Shown: positions 11,917-21,360 of the stretch, piece after piece | Layout: the number at the start of each line of letters is the position of its first letter | Numbering within the stretch: the stretch's first letter is position 1 | From: Prosopocoilus inquinatus | Taxonomy: Eukaryota > Arthropoda > Insecta > Coleoptera > Lucanidae | Length of the DNA: 64,000 nt | Assembly (NCBI GenBank): GCA_036172665.1 | Contig: CM069876.1 | Location: forward strand, 7,440,001 to 7,504,000 | Direction of reading: 5' to 3' | Made by a program: the position numbers and the translations under genes | The notes under the pieces: model-generated | What the model was told of the DNA's origin: nothing | The model's database searches: none | The model's input: only the letters and a program-made list of their open reading frames with translations

Positions 11917-12580
11917 ACATCAGTTTTTGGTCAAACAAACTGTCAAATATCTTAAGCCAGACTGAATAGAATAAATTAAGAAATAAACGGCATTCATGTG
12001 ACAGATATTCAAACTGACAAATAACTGAAAGATTAAAGAGATCCCTTACATTAATTACTTCACCCGTTAAATGTTTTCTTTTTCTTCTGATAAAAAAAAT
12101 CAACGTGGTATGAGTTTTGCGTTGCAATTCTAAACTCAATCATAAATTGTAAACATGGTAAGATACAATATAATCAAACCCTCTAGAAATCATTTCTTTA
12201 AATGTGTTAGCAGTGAGAAACAAACATAACCCTCTGAAGAGTAAAAGTTTCGATCATACTTAGGGTATTATCAAATCATACAAATGAACAAACATCAAAT
12301 ACACACCACTCACAATCTTTGAACAGTCAAAAATAAAGTTTATTAATTTATACGCTTCAAGAAATTGTAAAAAATTACAACCATAAGTTACATAGAAAGT
12401 TAAATAAACCTAAACCCCATTTTGGGGTTGTCAATTTATTCTTTACTTACTTGAAAACTGTAACCACATTTTAAGAATGCGGCATAATTTTTGTAAAAAC
12501 GAAATACAGTGCACCTTCAAAGAAATATTAATAAATAAAAAAAAGACAGAAAGGTTTTTTGTTTTCAAAAACTAATAAAA
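11917..12580. other. No gene seen
   Basis: AT-rich. A small hairpin AAACCCCATTTTGGGGTT lies at about 12413-12430; no polymerase context supports calling it a terminator. Nothing else is recognised. Confidence 0.4.
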
Positions 12581-12615
12581 GTGTGCTTGACACTTTTGTC
12601 AATTTCATTTCACAG

Positions 12616-12736
12616 ATTCATATTAATATGCATCACATCTGTGTGCATAATTAACTGCACAGAAGCATCATTCGGCTCGATTAAACAAGCAATGTCAAAT
12701 GTCAGTGTCACCAACTGCAAATTAAATAAGCCCAAA
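12616..12736 (+). other. Candidate protein-coding exon, unassigned
   Basis: A good splice-acceptor context (TTGTCAATTTCATTTCACAG, ending at 12615) is followed by an open frame with a hydrophobic stretch (ILICITSVCIINC, then TEASFGS), like the end of a secretory signal. A donor-like G|GTAAAT follows at about 12737. No partner exon is identified and I do not recognise the protein. The call rests on splice-like signals and frame only and may be chance. Confidence 0.2.
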
Positions 12737-12839
12737 TTAGGTAAATCCCCGACATGTGACGGGCAGTCATCGGTGAATGCACACTATAATATCATCGGTT
12801 CCGCATTTGCTAATCCACAGATAAATTATCGGTGATTGA

Positions 12840-14016
12840 TCAAGACAACAAAAACTAACGGTATCGTCGAATGTTATTGCTCGCGGAATCAAGCACGGTA
12901 GGTGTAGGCATGTAAAAAGCAACATTTTAAATTCTGTATTTGAAAATTATTGTTTTATTGACCTCTAGACCTTCAAGAGATAATGTTGCGCATCCACGCT
13001 GTTTGAGAGGCGCTAGTTATCATCGCTGTTGCATAAGCAATGGGGTTTCTTTGTGCAAAATCCTTGTTATTACTTAACTTTTTATCATCTTTTAAATTAT
13101 AGTAGACTTAAGTCGTTCTACTACTCCAAGGAATATTATATTAATTTCAAATATTGATTAATATCAATCAAAGGAATAGAATTGTGTGTAAGCTTGAAGT
13201 CAAATTTTTAAGGCAAGTTAATGAGACGCTCCTTTTCAAATTTATACTGAAACGGTAAAGTTGTTCGTCGCGTAAGCCTTAAAACGAACTCACCGCTTAT
13301 TCTCCGCATGTCCTTTAATTTGTTTGGAACCTCAGCAGCATGTACGAGCAATGAATATCCCAATTATTGAGCACGTTCACACCAGACACACACGTACAAA
13401 GTTGCACGCACGAAACAGCGCGGTTTTTCAAATGTCCCCCGGGGGTTTTTGAAAATTTCACTCATGCAATTCAAAAAAAAAGCACGTATTCAGGCACTCT
13501 CCAGCAAGAAGCACACACTCCACAACAACGACAGCGAGTGCTGTTGTCGAGGGAAGGGACGCGGACACAAGTTCACAGACAGCGCGGTTGCGTACTATGT
13601 TTTCGGTCCCCTCTTTTGAGATCCTGATCCGATATTGCGCCTGCAAGTTATGCTACCAATGTAACTGAAATCTACCTGGAATAAGAGGAGATAATAATTA
13701 TGTTTCACTGAAGGGAAATTTAATTTTCTGCTCTTCATTTCAATTAAAATAGCTTCATAGGTCGTACGCAGAAGATAAGGAGTTATATCAGCATTAACTC
13801 TTATCAACAGGGAAGAATTTTGTCAATAACTTCAGTCATAAATAGAAAACGAATGATTTTTTTTTAATATCATATAATTTGCTTCTTTCTCTATGTTTAA
13901 GGGTGGATATCATATAATTGTCCAGTTTGACAAAGAAAGTAATGATAAAATATTTGAAAATTTTTTCAAATTTTGTTTGCCAGAATTATAAAATTAGGCT
14001 GAATATGTTCATTTTC
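12840..14016. other. No gene; GC-richer segment at 13340-13640
   Basis: Most is AT-rich. Positions 13340-13640 are clearly richer in G and C, with CA-rich stretches and a CCCCCGGGGG block at 13435-13444. Overlapping open frames on both strands there match nothing I recognise. A promoter or first-exon region is possible but unsupported. Confidence 0.35.
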
Positions 14017-14477
14017 ATTCAGCACGAAAATTCGCAACTTTGCCCAAATTTAATCAACTTTGTATCTCTTAAGATAAGCGAGATCCCAATAGTGGCACTC
14101 GAAAAACATAAAGTGGGTAAGGTAAGGTAAGTGTAAAGAATTTGGTTGTTAACTATAGTTGGAGCTTAAGGTAAGCTCTCAGGCGGCCAGGGGTTTGACC
14201 TTATACTGTGCGGAGATATATAGCAAATGGCAACTGTACTGCTGCCTAGTAAACTATAATGCACAAAGCGGCCAATACGGACACATTCGCGTGTTATCGC
14301 AATTTTACGCAGCGTAAAACTATAGTTGGATATTGGAGGCATTTTCTTACGAGGCAGAAAAATTATTGAGCTTGAACTTGCGTGCGGCACTGGAAAAATG
14401 GCGTCCACTTTGGCATTTTCCTACGTTTCAAATCAAATCTTTGATTTGGTCTTTTCTGGTAACAGTTTTCGTTCGTG
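14017..14477 (+). repeat. Outer part of left palindrome arm
   Basis: This stretch is the reverse complement, with few differences, of 25752-26192. It includes about 100 bp of the end of the DD41D element present in full at 26092-27502 (TCTCTTAAGATAAGCGAGAT). It also includes ~320 bp of flanking sequence with two AACTATAGTTGGA motifs (about 14152 and 14319). The matching 80-codon frames on both arms are simply duplicated with the DNA and match nothing known. Confidence 0.8.
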
Positions 14478-14898
14478 CGATAGATACGATGTGCAGTATC
14501 CCCTCTCTTTCCTAATCCAAGCTTCCAACAGAAACGCTAGAATTTTGACCATTGCATAGCCTCATTTTTTATTAAAATCTTATCAAATTTTCGCGAAAAG
14601 TTTTTAAATTCTAAAAAAAAAAAAAAAAATACCGAAAAATAATAAATAGGTTGTGTTCAACAAAAACTATTAATTTTTGTAATTTATTCCAGACAATAAG
14701 ATATCACTAAAAATTTTTGATTTTATTAGATGGCTAAAAGCCCGTTTTACAATAATTGGAAAGAAGGCCTCAAAGAAATTATGTTAAAAAATTCGAAAAT
14801 GTAATTTTGCAGTAGTCAACAATAAAAAAAAACAACTGAAGAAGGATATTAATACATACAGATTAATGAATTCTAAAATACCAAGCAAGTAAAGGATA
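14478..14898 (+). other. Segment present only in the left arm
   Basis: Together with 21060-21178 this ~540-bp stretch lies between the outer and inner parts of the left arm and has no counterpart between 25749 and 25752 in the right arm. Either the right arm lost it or the left arm gained it. No gene is seen. Confidence 0.6.
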
Positions 14899-14903
14899 CC
14901 TTA

Positions 14904-15223
14904 TGTTTTTAGCGTTGATTTGTTCACTTCTTTTTGTTAATATTTGCGAAATAATCAGCTGTCGAAGTTACTAAATAACGTTTTATTTAAATTAACAGAA
15001 TAACAAAATACAAGCGATCGGTTTGATGTTCGAAACAATAATGAAATATAAGATGCTTCTACCAGAGGCATCGGCTAACTTCCGGGAAGATGACTACTCA
15101 AGGAATTCATCTTTAGGGCCTGAAAATGACGCACAAGTTTCCAACACGGCAATACTTCACGGAAATGATAGTTCGTCATCTTAACCGAATTTAGACAAAG
15201 CGAAAGAAGAAACATCGTTAACA
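14904..15223 (-). repeat. 3' LTR of the BEL/Pao element
   Basis: It matches 20735-21054 base for base by eye. Read on the minus strand it starts TGTTAACGATG and ends CTAAAAACA, with the TG...CA ends normal for LTRs. An AAATAAAAC polyadenylation-like signal lies inside. Confidence 0.97.
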
Positions 15224-15241
15224 TGCCGCCCCCTTTGAAAG
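15224..15241 (-). other. Polypurine tract
   Basis: On the minus strand CTTTCAAAGGGGGCGGCA directly abuts the start of the 3' LTR, the position and composition expected for the plus-strand primer of reverse transcription. Confidence 0.8.
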
Positions 15242-15364
15242 ATAATGTACAATACATTTGTTTCAAAAATAAATATGAAAGAAAAATAAAAAGGTAAACT
15301 TAGGGCTAATGATTATAAATGTTTATGCTAAGGTAATCAAAAGGTTTAATAAAATAATACTAAT

Positions 15365-18300
15365 TTAGTTCGTTAGAGGTAAGACGCACACTCCGCGCAC
15401 AGCACGCTTTGTTACTGAGTCCGCGGTTTTCACTGTAATCACTCGTGTGACGCCATCCTCTCCGGGGTGAAGCTGCAGGACCCGACCCATTTTCCATTGT
15501 AAAGGCGCTTGATTTTCCGCCCGTAGCAAGACGAGGTCACCTACACGTAGAAGAGTTTCATGATGTTTCTTCCACTTGCAGCGGGTTTGAAGTTCCGATA
15601 CATATTCCTTGCTCCACCTTTTCCAAAAGTCCTGGACCATCCGCTGTTGTCGTTGAAAAGCCGAAAGTCGATTTTCTTGTATATTCAATACATTTTCTTC
15701 CGGCGGGGCCGTTAGCGATTTACCGATTAAGAAATGTCCGGGTGTTAAAGGATTAAGATCATTAGGATCATCGGACAAAGGAGAGATAGGACGGGAATTG
15801 AGAACCGCCTCTATTTGCGTCAGCACTGTATAAAAATCTTCAAAGACAATATTCTGTTTACCGATAACCCTTTTTAAATGCGCTTTTGTAGATTTAATAC
15901 CTGCCTCCCAAATGCCACCGAAGTGGGGCGCTCTTGGTGGTATAAATTTCCAGGTAATACCCTCGTTAATAAGAGAATTTTCTAACACCTTTATTGTGTC
16001 ATGATTATCTAAAAAGCCTGCTAATGCTCGTAGTTCAGAATTAGCGCCGATAAAATTAGAACCATTGTCCGAATATATATGGGTCGGTTTGCCACGGCGA
16101 GAAATAAAACGTTTTAACGTGTTTAAAAAGGCTTGCGTAGTGAGGTCGCAAACTAATTCTAAATGAATTGCTTTTGTTGTTAGACAAACGAATAAACAAA
16201 CATAGGCCTTGATAATTTTGGAGCCTCGTGTTCTCTTTTCCTTTAACATAAAAGGACCTGCATAATCAACTCCGCATTTCTCGAAAGGCATAGAAGGCGT
16301 AACGCGATAGTCGGGTAAATGTCCCATAATATAATTCGCGGGCTGTGGATTGACCCTTGCGCAAGTGATACAATTTCTGACAATTCTTTTGACTAATGAA
16401 CGCCCGGAAACTGGCCAATATTTTTCTCTTAAAGAAGCAAGTAGCAGTTGCGGACCGCAATGTAACAATCGCACGTGTTCATTTCTTATTATTAGGTTTG
16501 TGAGCTCGTGATTTTTAGGTAATATGACCGGGTGTCTTTTATCAAATGCAAACGGAGCGAACTTTAAACGGCCGCCAACGCGAAGAATTTGATTGTCGTC
16601 TAGAAACGGATTCAGGGCTAGCAAACGACTACATGTTTTAACTTCGTTGTTCTTCAGTAAAGATTTTATATCATCTGAAAAGTTTTCTAACTGAGCTGTT
16701 TTTATTAACGATCTTAATGATGATTGCAATTCTGACACAGTTAGAGGGCCGAATTGCCTGTTTTCGCGGGAAACCTTACAATTTTCTATGAAACGCTTGC
16801 ACCAAGACGTTACTCGTTGTAGTGTACTTAGCGACGAAAACCTTTTAAATATATCAGCCGACAGTACATGATTTACTAAGACGGCGGCTCGTTTTTTCTC
16901 TTCCGGAGGATCTTTAATTCGTATTTGCGTTTCTTCCGCTGGCCAGCGACATGCGTCCTCTGACAGCCATGAAGGCCCGTGCCACCAGAGCGTAGAATTT
17001 AGTAATACCGACGGAGAAACGCCGCGAGAAATCAGATCTGCTGGATTATCGCCCGACCTCACGTGGTGCCAATTTTGATTGACGGTAAGCGTTTGAATTT
17101 CCGCAACACGATTGGCTACAAACGTTTGCCAACGCGATGGAGAAGATTTTATCCAATTTAAGGCAATCGTTGAGTCGGACCATAGAATATATGAATTAAA
17201 ATTAAAGTCCGCTGAATTTTTAAGTTTTGAAACTAATCGTGCGAGTAAAAGTGCCGCACACAGTTCTAAGCGCGGAATTGTAACGCGTCGTAAAGGAGCA
17301 ACGCGAGACTTGGCGCAAATTAGGTGTACTTCGCATTGATTGAGTTTGTTTATGGAACGCACATAAATACATGCTCCGTACGCGTTCTCGGAAGCATCGG
17401 CGAAACCATGGCACTCGATGATTTTTGAATACGGTTGTATCACGAGGCGAGGTACCCTGATGTCGTTTATCGCGGCTAATTCGTCCATAAATTTGATCCA
17501 TTTGAAATGCAAATCGTGAGGTAAGGATTCATCCCAAGAAAGCTTAAGCTGCCATAAACTTTGAATTAGAAGTTTTGCAATAACCGTTACAGGACCCAGC
17601 AATCCTAGAGGGTCAAAGATTTTCGCGGTAATCGAAAGAACGCTGCGTTTTGTGCAGTGTTGTGAACGGTCGGATATGTTTACTTCATATTGAAATAAAT
17701 CAAGTGACGGGTTCCATAACACGCCTAACGTACTAGTGTCTTGACTATCACCGAATTGCACGCCTTTGTCGTTATTATTACCCGATGTTTGTAGAACGTT
17801 GCTGAACCACTTATGTAGCTTAAATCCGCTTAATTTTAAAATTTCGGTAAGGTCATTACGTAATTGATGCAGATTTTCGATAGTATCTGTGCCTGTAAGC
17901 ACGTCGTCCATGTAAAAATCATTACATAAAGCATTACATGCCATAGGGAAACGTGAAGTCATTTCATCGGCTATTTGCTGAAGGCAACGGGTTGCTAAAA
18001 AGGACGCTGAAGCGGTACCGTATGTTACCGTTTGCAATTCGTAGCAATGTACGCCTTGAGAAACGTCCGGGCGCCACAATATACGATGTAGAGGTCGATC
18101 TTCCTCTGCTATTAATATTTGGCGGTACATTTTTTCTATGTCGCCGACAATTACATATACAGGACGCCTAAAACGTGTGAGAATCGTAAATAAATCATTT
18201 TGGATTACCGGTCCTACAAGCTGCACGTTATTTAAAGAAAGACCCGTATCACTGGGAGCGGAAGCATCGAAGACTACTCGCGTTTTCGTACTGGAACTAG

Positions 18301-20506
18301 AAGGTTTTATTACTGCGTGATGTGGCAGGTAGTATATCGGCTTGTGATAATCTGATTTCTCGTCGATTTTTACCATGTGACCTAAACGCTCATACTCGTC
18401 CATAAACTTTACGTATTCGTCTTTTAGAAACTGGTTTCGATTTAATTTTCTTTCTAACGAGTAAAAACGCTTAAGTGCGTTCTGCCGAGAATCACCTAAT
18501 TTATATTTGTCTTCCGTAAAGGGTACGCTTACCACGAAACGGCCTTCGTGATTTCGAGTTATAGTGTTGACGAAATGCTGTTCGCATTTTTGTTCTTCTA
18601 GCGAGAAGGTTTTACCGACCGAACATTCCTCGATTTCCCAGAAGCGTTGAACTTGTTCGTCGAGGTTAGCGCTAAAATTACAAATAGTTTTTTCGTTTGT
18701 TCGAGAATTCGCGAATGATAAAGGCCCGGAAATTATCCAACCAAATTTGGTTTTATGAAGTATTGGAAGATTGTGACCTAATTTAATTTGGCCGACGCAC
18801 AGTAGCTGCCAAAATATTGATGCCCCTATCAACATATCGATTTCACCTTCTTTAGCAAACGTGGGATCAGCCATGTTAATATTTGTAGGTATTTGCAAAA
18901 AGGTGGGCTTGAAAGAAACGATGGGCATGTTTTCTGTAATTCGAGGGACTATTAAACAATGAATCTTTGTCTGAAAATTGTTGTGATTTGAACGAATCAC
19001 AACTTCAGATTTGTGGCTCAAATCGATGCTCGTTTGGTTTATACCGTAAACCTTTGAATTCGTTCGAGAGGTAATAAGGCCTAATTTGCGATGCATTTTT
19101 GTCGTGATGAAATTCGATTGAGAGCCAGAATCAAGCAATATACGACAATTATGCCATTTTCCTTGCGAATCGATCGCCAGGACGCATGCAGTCGATAAAA
19201 GAACTTGTGAGAAATGTTGCAGTGATGCATGACTGCTAATAGAAATTTCGGACACATTTTCGCTAGTGCTGGGGGCTTCAACTGATACTAAATGCGATTT
19301 TTGTTGGGCGTCAATATGAAGAAGAGTATGATGCTTTTTATTACAATGCTTGCACAGGAAATTAGATCGACACGATTTAGAATTATGACCCTTCCGCAAA
19401 CAATTCAAACAGAGATGTTTACTTTTAGATGCTTCTATACGATCGTTTACAGCTAATTTTAATAACGCGTCACATTTTGATGTAAAATGCGATTGATTGC
19501 AGAAAGAACACTGTATTTTTGTTGCCGTTATTAAACTAGACGTTTTTACCTTGCTATTTTTATTTACGCCAGAATTTGAGTTGGGATTTAATGTTTCAAG
19601 AAAATTACACCGATTGGCTAAAAACTCCGTGAAATTACTTAAAGAAGGACACTCATCTATTTTATCAGCGATGGATAGTTCCCATTCGCGTTTTGATGAA
19701 ACATCTAATTTTGCGGTTATCAAATAAACTATAAGTGCATCCCATGAATCGGTCGGTAGTCCTAAGTTTTTTAACGCCCTGAGATGTTTTAATAGTTTGT
19801 CTAACAACTCCCGTAGCGCCAAGTGTGATTCCTTTTGTATAGTATGTAAAGTGCACAGCGCGTGAACGTGATTGTGTACGATTAATCTTTTGTTGTTAAA
19901 ACGTTTGTGAAGCAAGTCCCATGCAGTCGTATAATTTAAATCCGAAATTTCTAGTGATTGAATAACATGCGCTGCTTCGTTTTTGAGCGAGGCTCTCAGA
20001 TAATGAAATTTTTGAATATCGCTTAATGTTGTATCGTTATGAATTAAGCTAGTAAAAGTATCGCGAAAATTATACCAACTTTCATAAGCGCCATCAAAGG
20101 TCGGCAGGTTTATGGTGGGTAACTTTACACGTTTAAATGTTTCCCCTTGATTAATCGGTAAAGGTGCAGCTGATGCCGGACGAGATTCACTGCGTTTTAT
20201 GATAGCGCGTGCTTTAGTTAAGGCCTTGAAGTAATTAGCTTCGAATTCTTCCCTTACATCGATTTGTTCGTCCGGTTCATCGCAAGTACATTCGATTTGA
20301 AATTGGACATTGGCAAATTCGGTCCAAGCGACCTCTAATTTTTCTATCCGACATTGTAATTGAACAATGTCCTCTTCGATTACGCAATTTTCGTCTAAGG
20401 TACTTAAAAATGTCATGAACCTTGTGACTTGTGCCTTTGCGGCGCCGCGTTTTTTAGTTAAATCTTTAATACTCGCCATTTGATTACGTTTTGAATGCTG
20501 ACGCAA
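15365..20506 (-). CDS. BEL/Pao gag-pol polyprotein, intact
   Basis: A single 1713-residue frame encodes all parts needed for an LTR retrotransposon of the BEL/Pao group. Gag includes a DUF1759-like region (about residues 120-250) and zinc knuckles (CSFCNQSHFTSKC near 332, CLNCLRKGHNSKSC near 365). An aspartic protease has LLDSGSQS near 456. The reverse transcriptase has GDIEKMYRQI near 788 and the catalytic FYMDDV near 864. RNase H has HGFADASENAYG near 1033 and LWSDST near 1108. The integrase has an HHCC zinc site (about 1343-1383) and a D-D-E core (VDYAGPF near 1413, SDNGSNF near 1479, GGIWEAG near 1530). A DUF5641-like C-terminus follows. No stop or frameshift is present and no envelope gene is seen. 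The written start MRQHSK could be an extension; MASIKDL at residue 10 is the more likely ATG unless the leader is spliced (see 20498-20556). Confidence 0.97.
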   Translation of the reverse strand: MRQHSKRNQMASIKDLTKKRGAAKAQVTRFMTFLSTLDENCVIEEDIVQLQCRIEKLEVAWTEFANVQFQIECTCDEPDEQIDVREEFEANYFKALTKARAIIKRSESRPASAAPLPINQGETFKRVKLPTINLPTFDGAYESWYNFRDTFTSLIHNDTTLSDIQKFHYLRASLKNEAAHVIQSLEISDLNYTTAWDLLHKRFNNKRLIVHNHVHALCTLHTIQKESHLALRELLDKLLKHLRALKNLGLPTDSWDALIVYLITAKLDVSSKREWELSIADKIDECPSLSNFTEFLANRCNFLETLNPNSNSGVNKNSKVKTSSLITATKIQCSFCNQSHFTSKCDALLKLAVNDRIEASKSKHLCLNCLRKGHNSKSCRSNFLCKHCNKKHHTLLHIDAQQKSHLVSVEAPSTSENVSEISISSHASLQHFSQVLLSTACVLAIDSQGKWHNCRILLDSGSQSNFITTKMHRKLGLITSRTNSKVYGINQTSIDLSHKSEVVIRSNHNNFQTKIHCLIVPRITENMPIVSFKPTFLQIPTNINMADPTFAKEGEIDMLIGASIFWQLLCVGQIKLGHNLPILHKTKFGWIISGPLSFANSRTNEKTICNFSANLDEQVQRFWEIEECSVGKTFSLEEQKCEQHFVNTITRNHEGRFVVSVPFTEDKYKLGDSRQNALKRFYSLERKLNRNQFLKDEYVKFMDEYERLGHMVKIDEKSDYHKPIYYLPHHAVIKPSSSSTKTRVVFDASAPSDTGLSLNNVQLVGPVIQNDLFTILTRFRRPVYVIVGDIEKMYRQILIAEEDRPLHRILWRPDVSQGVHCYELQTVTYGTASASFLATRCLQQIADEMTSRFPMACNALCNDFYMDDVLTGTDTIENLHQLRNDLTEILKLSGFKLHKWFSNVLQTSGNNNDKGVQFGDSQDTSTLGVLWNPSLDLFQYEVNISDRSQHCTKRSVLSITAKIFDPLGLLGPVTVIAKLLIQSLWQLKLSWDESLPHDLHFKWIKFMDELAAINDIRVPRLVIQPYSKIIECHGFADASENAYGACIYVRSINKLNQCEVHLICAKSRVAPLRRVTIPRLELCAALLLARLVSKLKNSADFNFNSYILWSDSTIALNWIKSSPSRWQTFVANRVAEIQTLTVNQNWHHVRSGDNPADLISRGVSPSVLLNSTLWWHGPSWLSEDACRWPAEETQIRIKDPPEEKKRAAVLVNHVLSADIFKRFSSLSTLQRVTSWCKRFIENCKVSRENRQFGPLTVSELQSSLRSLIKTAQLENFSDDIKSLLKNNEVKTCSRLLALNPFLDDNQILRVGGRLKFAPFAFDKRHPVILPKNHELTNLIIRNEHVRLLHCGPQLLLASLREKYWPVSGRSLVKRIVRNCITCARVNPQPANYIMGHLPDYRVTPSMPFEKCGVDYAGPFMLKEKRTRGSKIIKAYVCLFVCLTTKAIHLELVCDLTTQAFLNTLKRFISRRGKPTHIYSDNGSNFIGANSELRALAGFLDNHDTIKVLENSLINEGITWKFIPPRAPHFGGIWEAGIKSTKAHLKRVIGKQNIVFEDFYTVLTQIEAVLNSRPISPLSDDPNDLNPLTPGHFLIGKSLTAPPEENVLNIQENRLSAFQRQQRMVQDFWKRWSKEYVSELQTRCKWKKHHETLLRVGDLVLLRAENQAPLQWKMGRVLQLHPGEDGVTRVITVKTADSVTKRAVRGVCVLPLTN

Positions 20507-20556
20507 ATAAGATAGCTTAATAAGGGAAATGGAAAGTAAAAGATTGTGGGACTTAC
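20498..20556 (-). other. Candidate 59-nt leader intron in the BEL/Pao element
   Basis: On the minus strand a donor GTAAGT (20556-20551) and an acceptor TTTGCGTCAG (ending 20498) bound 59 nt. Removing it joins the small frame starting at 20718 to the gag-pol frame in phase 0, exactly at codon boundaries. Splice-site matches and frame agreement are seen directly; actual splicing is inference. Genomic RNA would have to escape splicing, because the inserted copy keeps the interval. Confidence 0.4.
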
Positions 20557-20718
20557 GATTGTCGCTGACCTGGGCCCTACGTGGCGCTGGTTTCGTTGAT
20601 TGCTCGGACGCTCGGGCTTAACTTGATTATTGCTACGGACTCGCCTGATCTTGGCGTATTCTTCGACAACTTGAAGATGATGTTGGCTGTTTTCCTTGTT
20701 TTCAGCGATTTTCAACAT
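20557..20718 (-). CDS. Possible short N-terminal exon of BEL/Pao gag
   Basis: This open frame of 54 codons begins with an ATG that overlaps the end of the primer-binding site and runs to the candidate donor site. It is rich in N, Q, R and K and carries no known domain. It is hydrophilic, as some gag N-termini are. If the 59-nt intron is not real, the frame continues into a hydrophobic tail and stops at 20458, and it is then probably just untranslated leader. Confidence 0.3.
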
Positions 20719-20734
20719 CCGGCTCGAAGGACCA
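20717..20734 (-). other. tRNA primer-binding site
   Basis: Directly downstream of the 5' LTR the minus strand reads TGGTCCTTCGAGCCGGAT. It begins with TGG (complement of a tRNA CCA end), as required for a minus-strand primer site. I have not assigned the tRNA species. Confidence 0.75.
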
Positions 20735-21054
20735 TGTTTTTAGCGTTGATTTGTTCACTTCTTTTTGTTAATATTTGCGAAATAATCAGCTGTCGAAGTT
20801 ACTAAATAACGTTTTATTTAAATTAACAGAATAACAAAATACAAGCGATCGGTTTGATGTTCGAAACAATAATGAAATATAAGATGCTTCTACCAGAGGC
20901 ATCGGCTAACTTCCGGGAAGATGACTACTCAAGGAATTCATCTTTAGGGCCTGAAAATGACGCACAAGTTTCCAACACGGCAATACTTCACGGAAATGAT
21001 AGTTCGTCATCTTAACCGAATTTAGACAAAGCGAAAGAAGAAACATCGTTAACA
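20735..21054 (-). repeat. 5' LTR of the BEL/Pao element
   Basis: It is identical by eye to 14904-15223. It would carry the promoter for the minus-strand transcript. The flanking cctta at 21055-21059 completes the target-site duplication. Confidence 0.97.
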
Positions 21055-21360
21055 CCTTACTTGTTACATAAATATTTATCAGTTAGCCATGACGTTGCAT
21101 TAGTTCCATAAGCTAAAGTATTTCATAATTTTTCTGTTTGATTTTTCTCTCTGAAATCACGTTAAATTAGTTTTCGGGAATCACTTGTTTATTTTTTTTT
21201 TCATGATATAATAAGCGTTTTATTTTGAGAAATTTGTATAAATTACCGAAATGACTATTGTGCATTACAGAAATGATTAAAATCAAATCAGTTTCCCTTA
21301 GTTATATTGAAACGTATGTACGCAAAGTATGATCACGACTGATCAGTCAAGGAATAGATT

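Larger units (their letters stand above)
14904..21054 (-). mobile_element. Full-length BEL/Pao LTR retrotransposon
   Basis: The element has 320-bp LTRs that I read as identical at both ends (TGTTTTTAGCG...GTTAACA as written on the plus strand). A 5-bp target duplication cctta lies at 14899-14903 and 21055-21059. A primer-binding site sits inside the 5' LTR, a polypurine tract lies before the 3' LTR, and there is one long uninterrupted gag-pol frame. The element runs on the minus strand, so the 5' LTR is at 20735-21054. Identical LTRs and an intact frame indicate a very recent insertion. It lies inside the left arm of the large palindrome and therefore postdates that duplication. Confidence 0.97.

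Noticed and set aside
12413..12430. AAACCCCATTTTGGGGTT hairpin as a transcription terminator
   Set aside because: The sequence is eukaryotic, and no adjacent gene or T tract supports a terminator.
14166..14408. 80-codon frame on the minus strand, mirrored at 25814-26062
   Set aside because: The two copies look conserved only because the DNA itself was duplicated in the palindrome; no domain or start context supports a gene.
17112..19727. Several 60-90-codon frames on both strands within the BEL/Pao gene
   Set aside because: They are antisense or out-of-frame shadows of the gag-pol reading frame.
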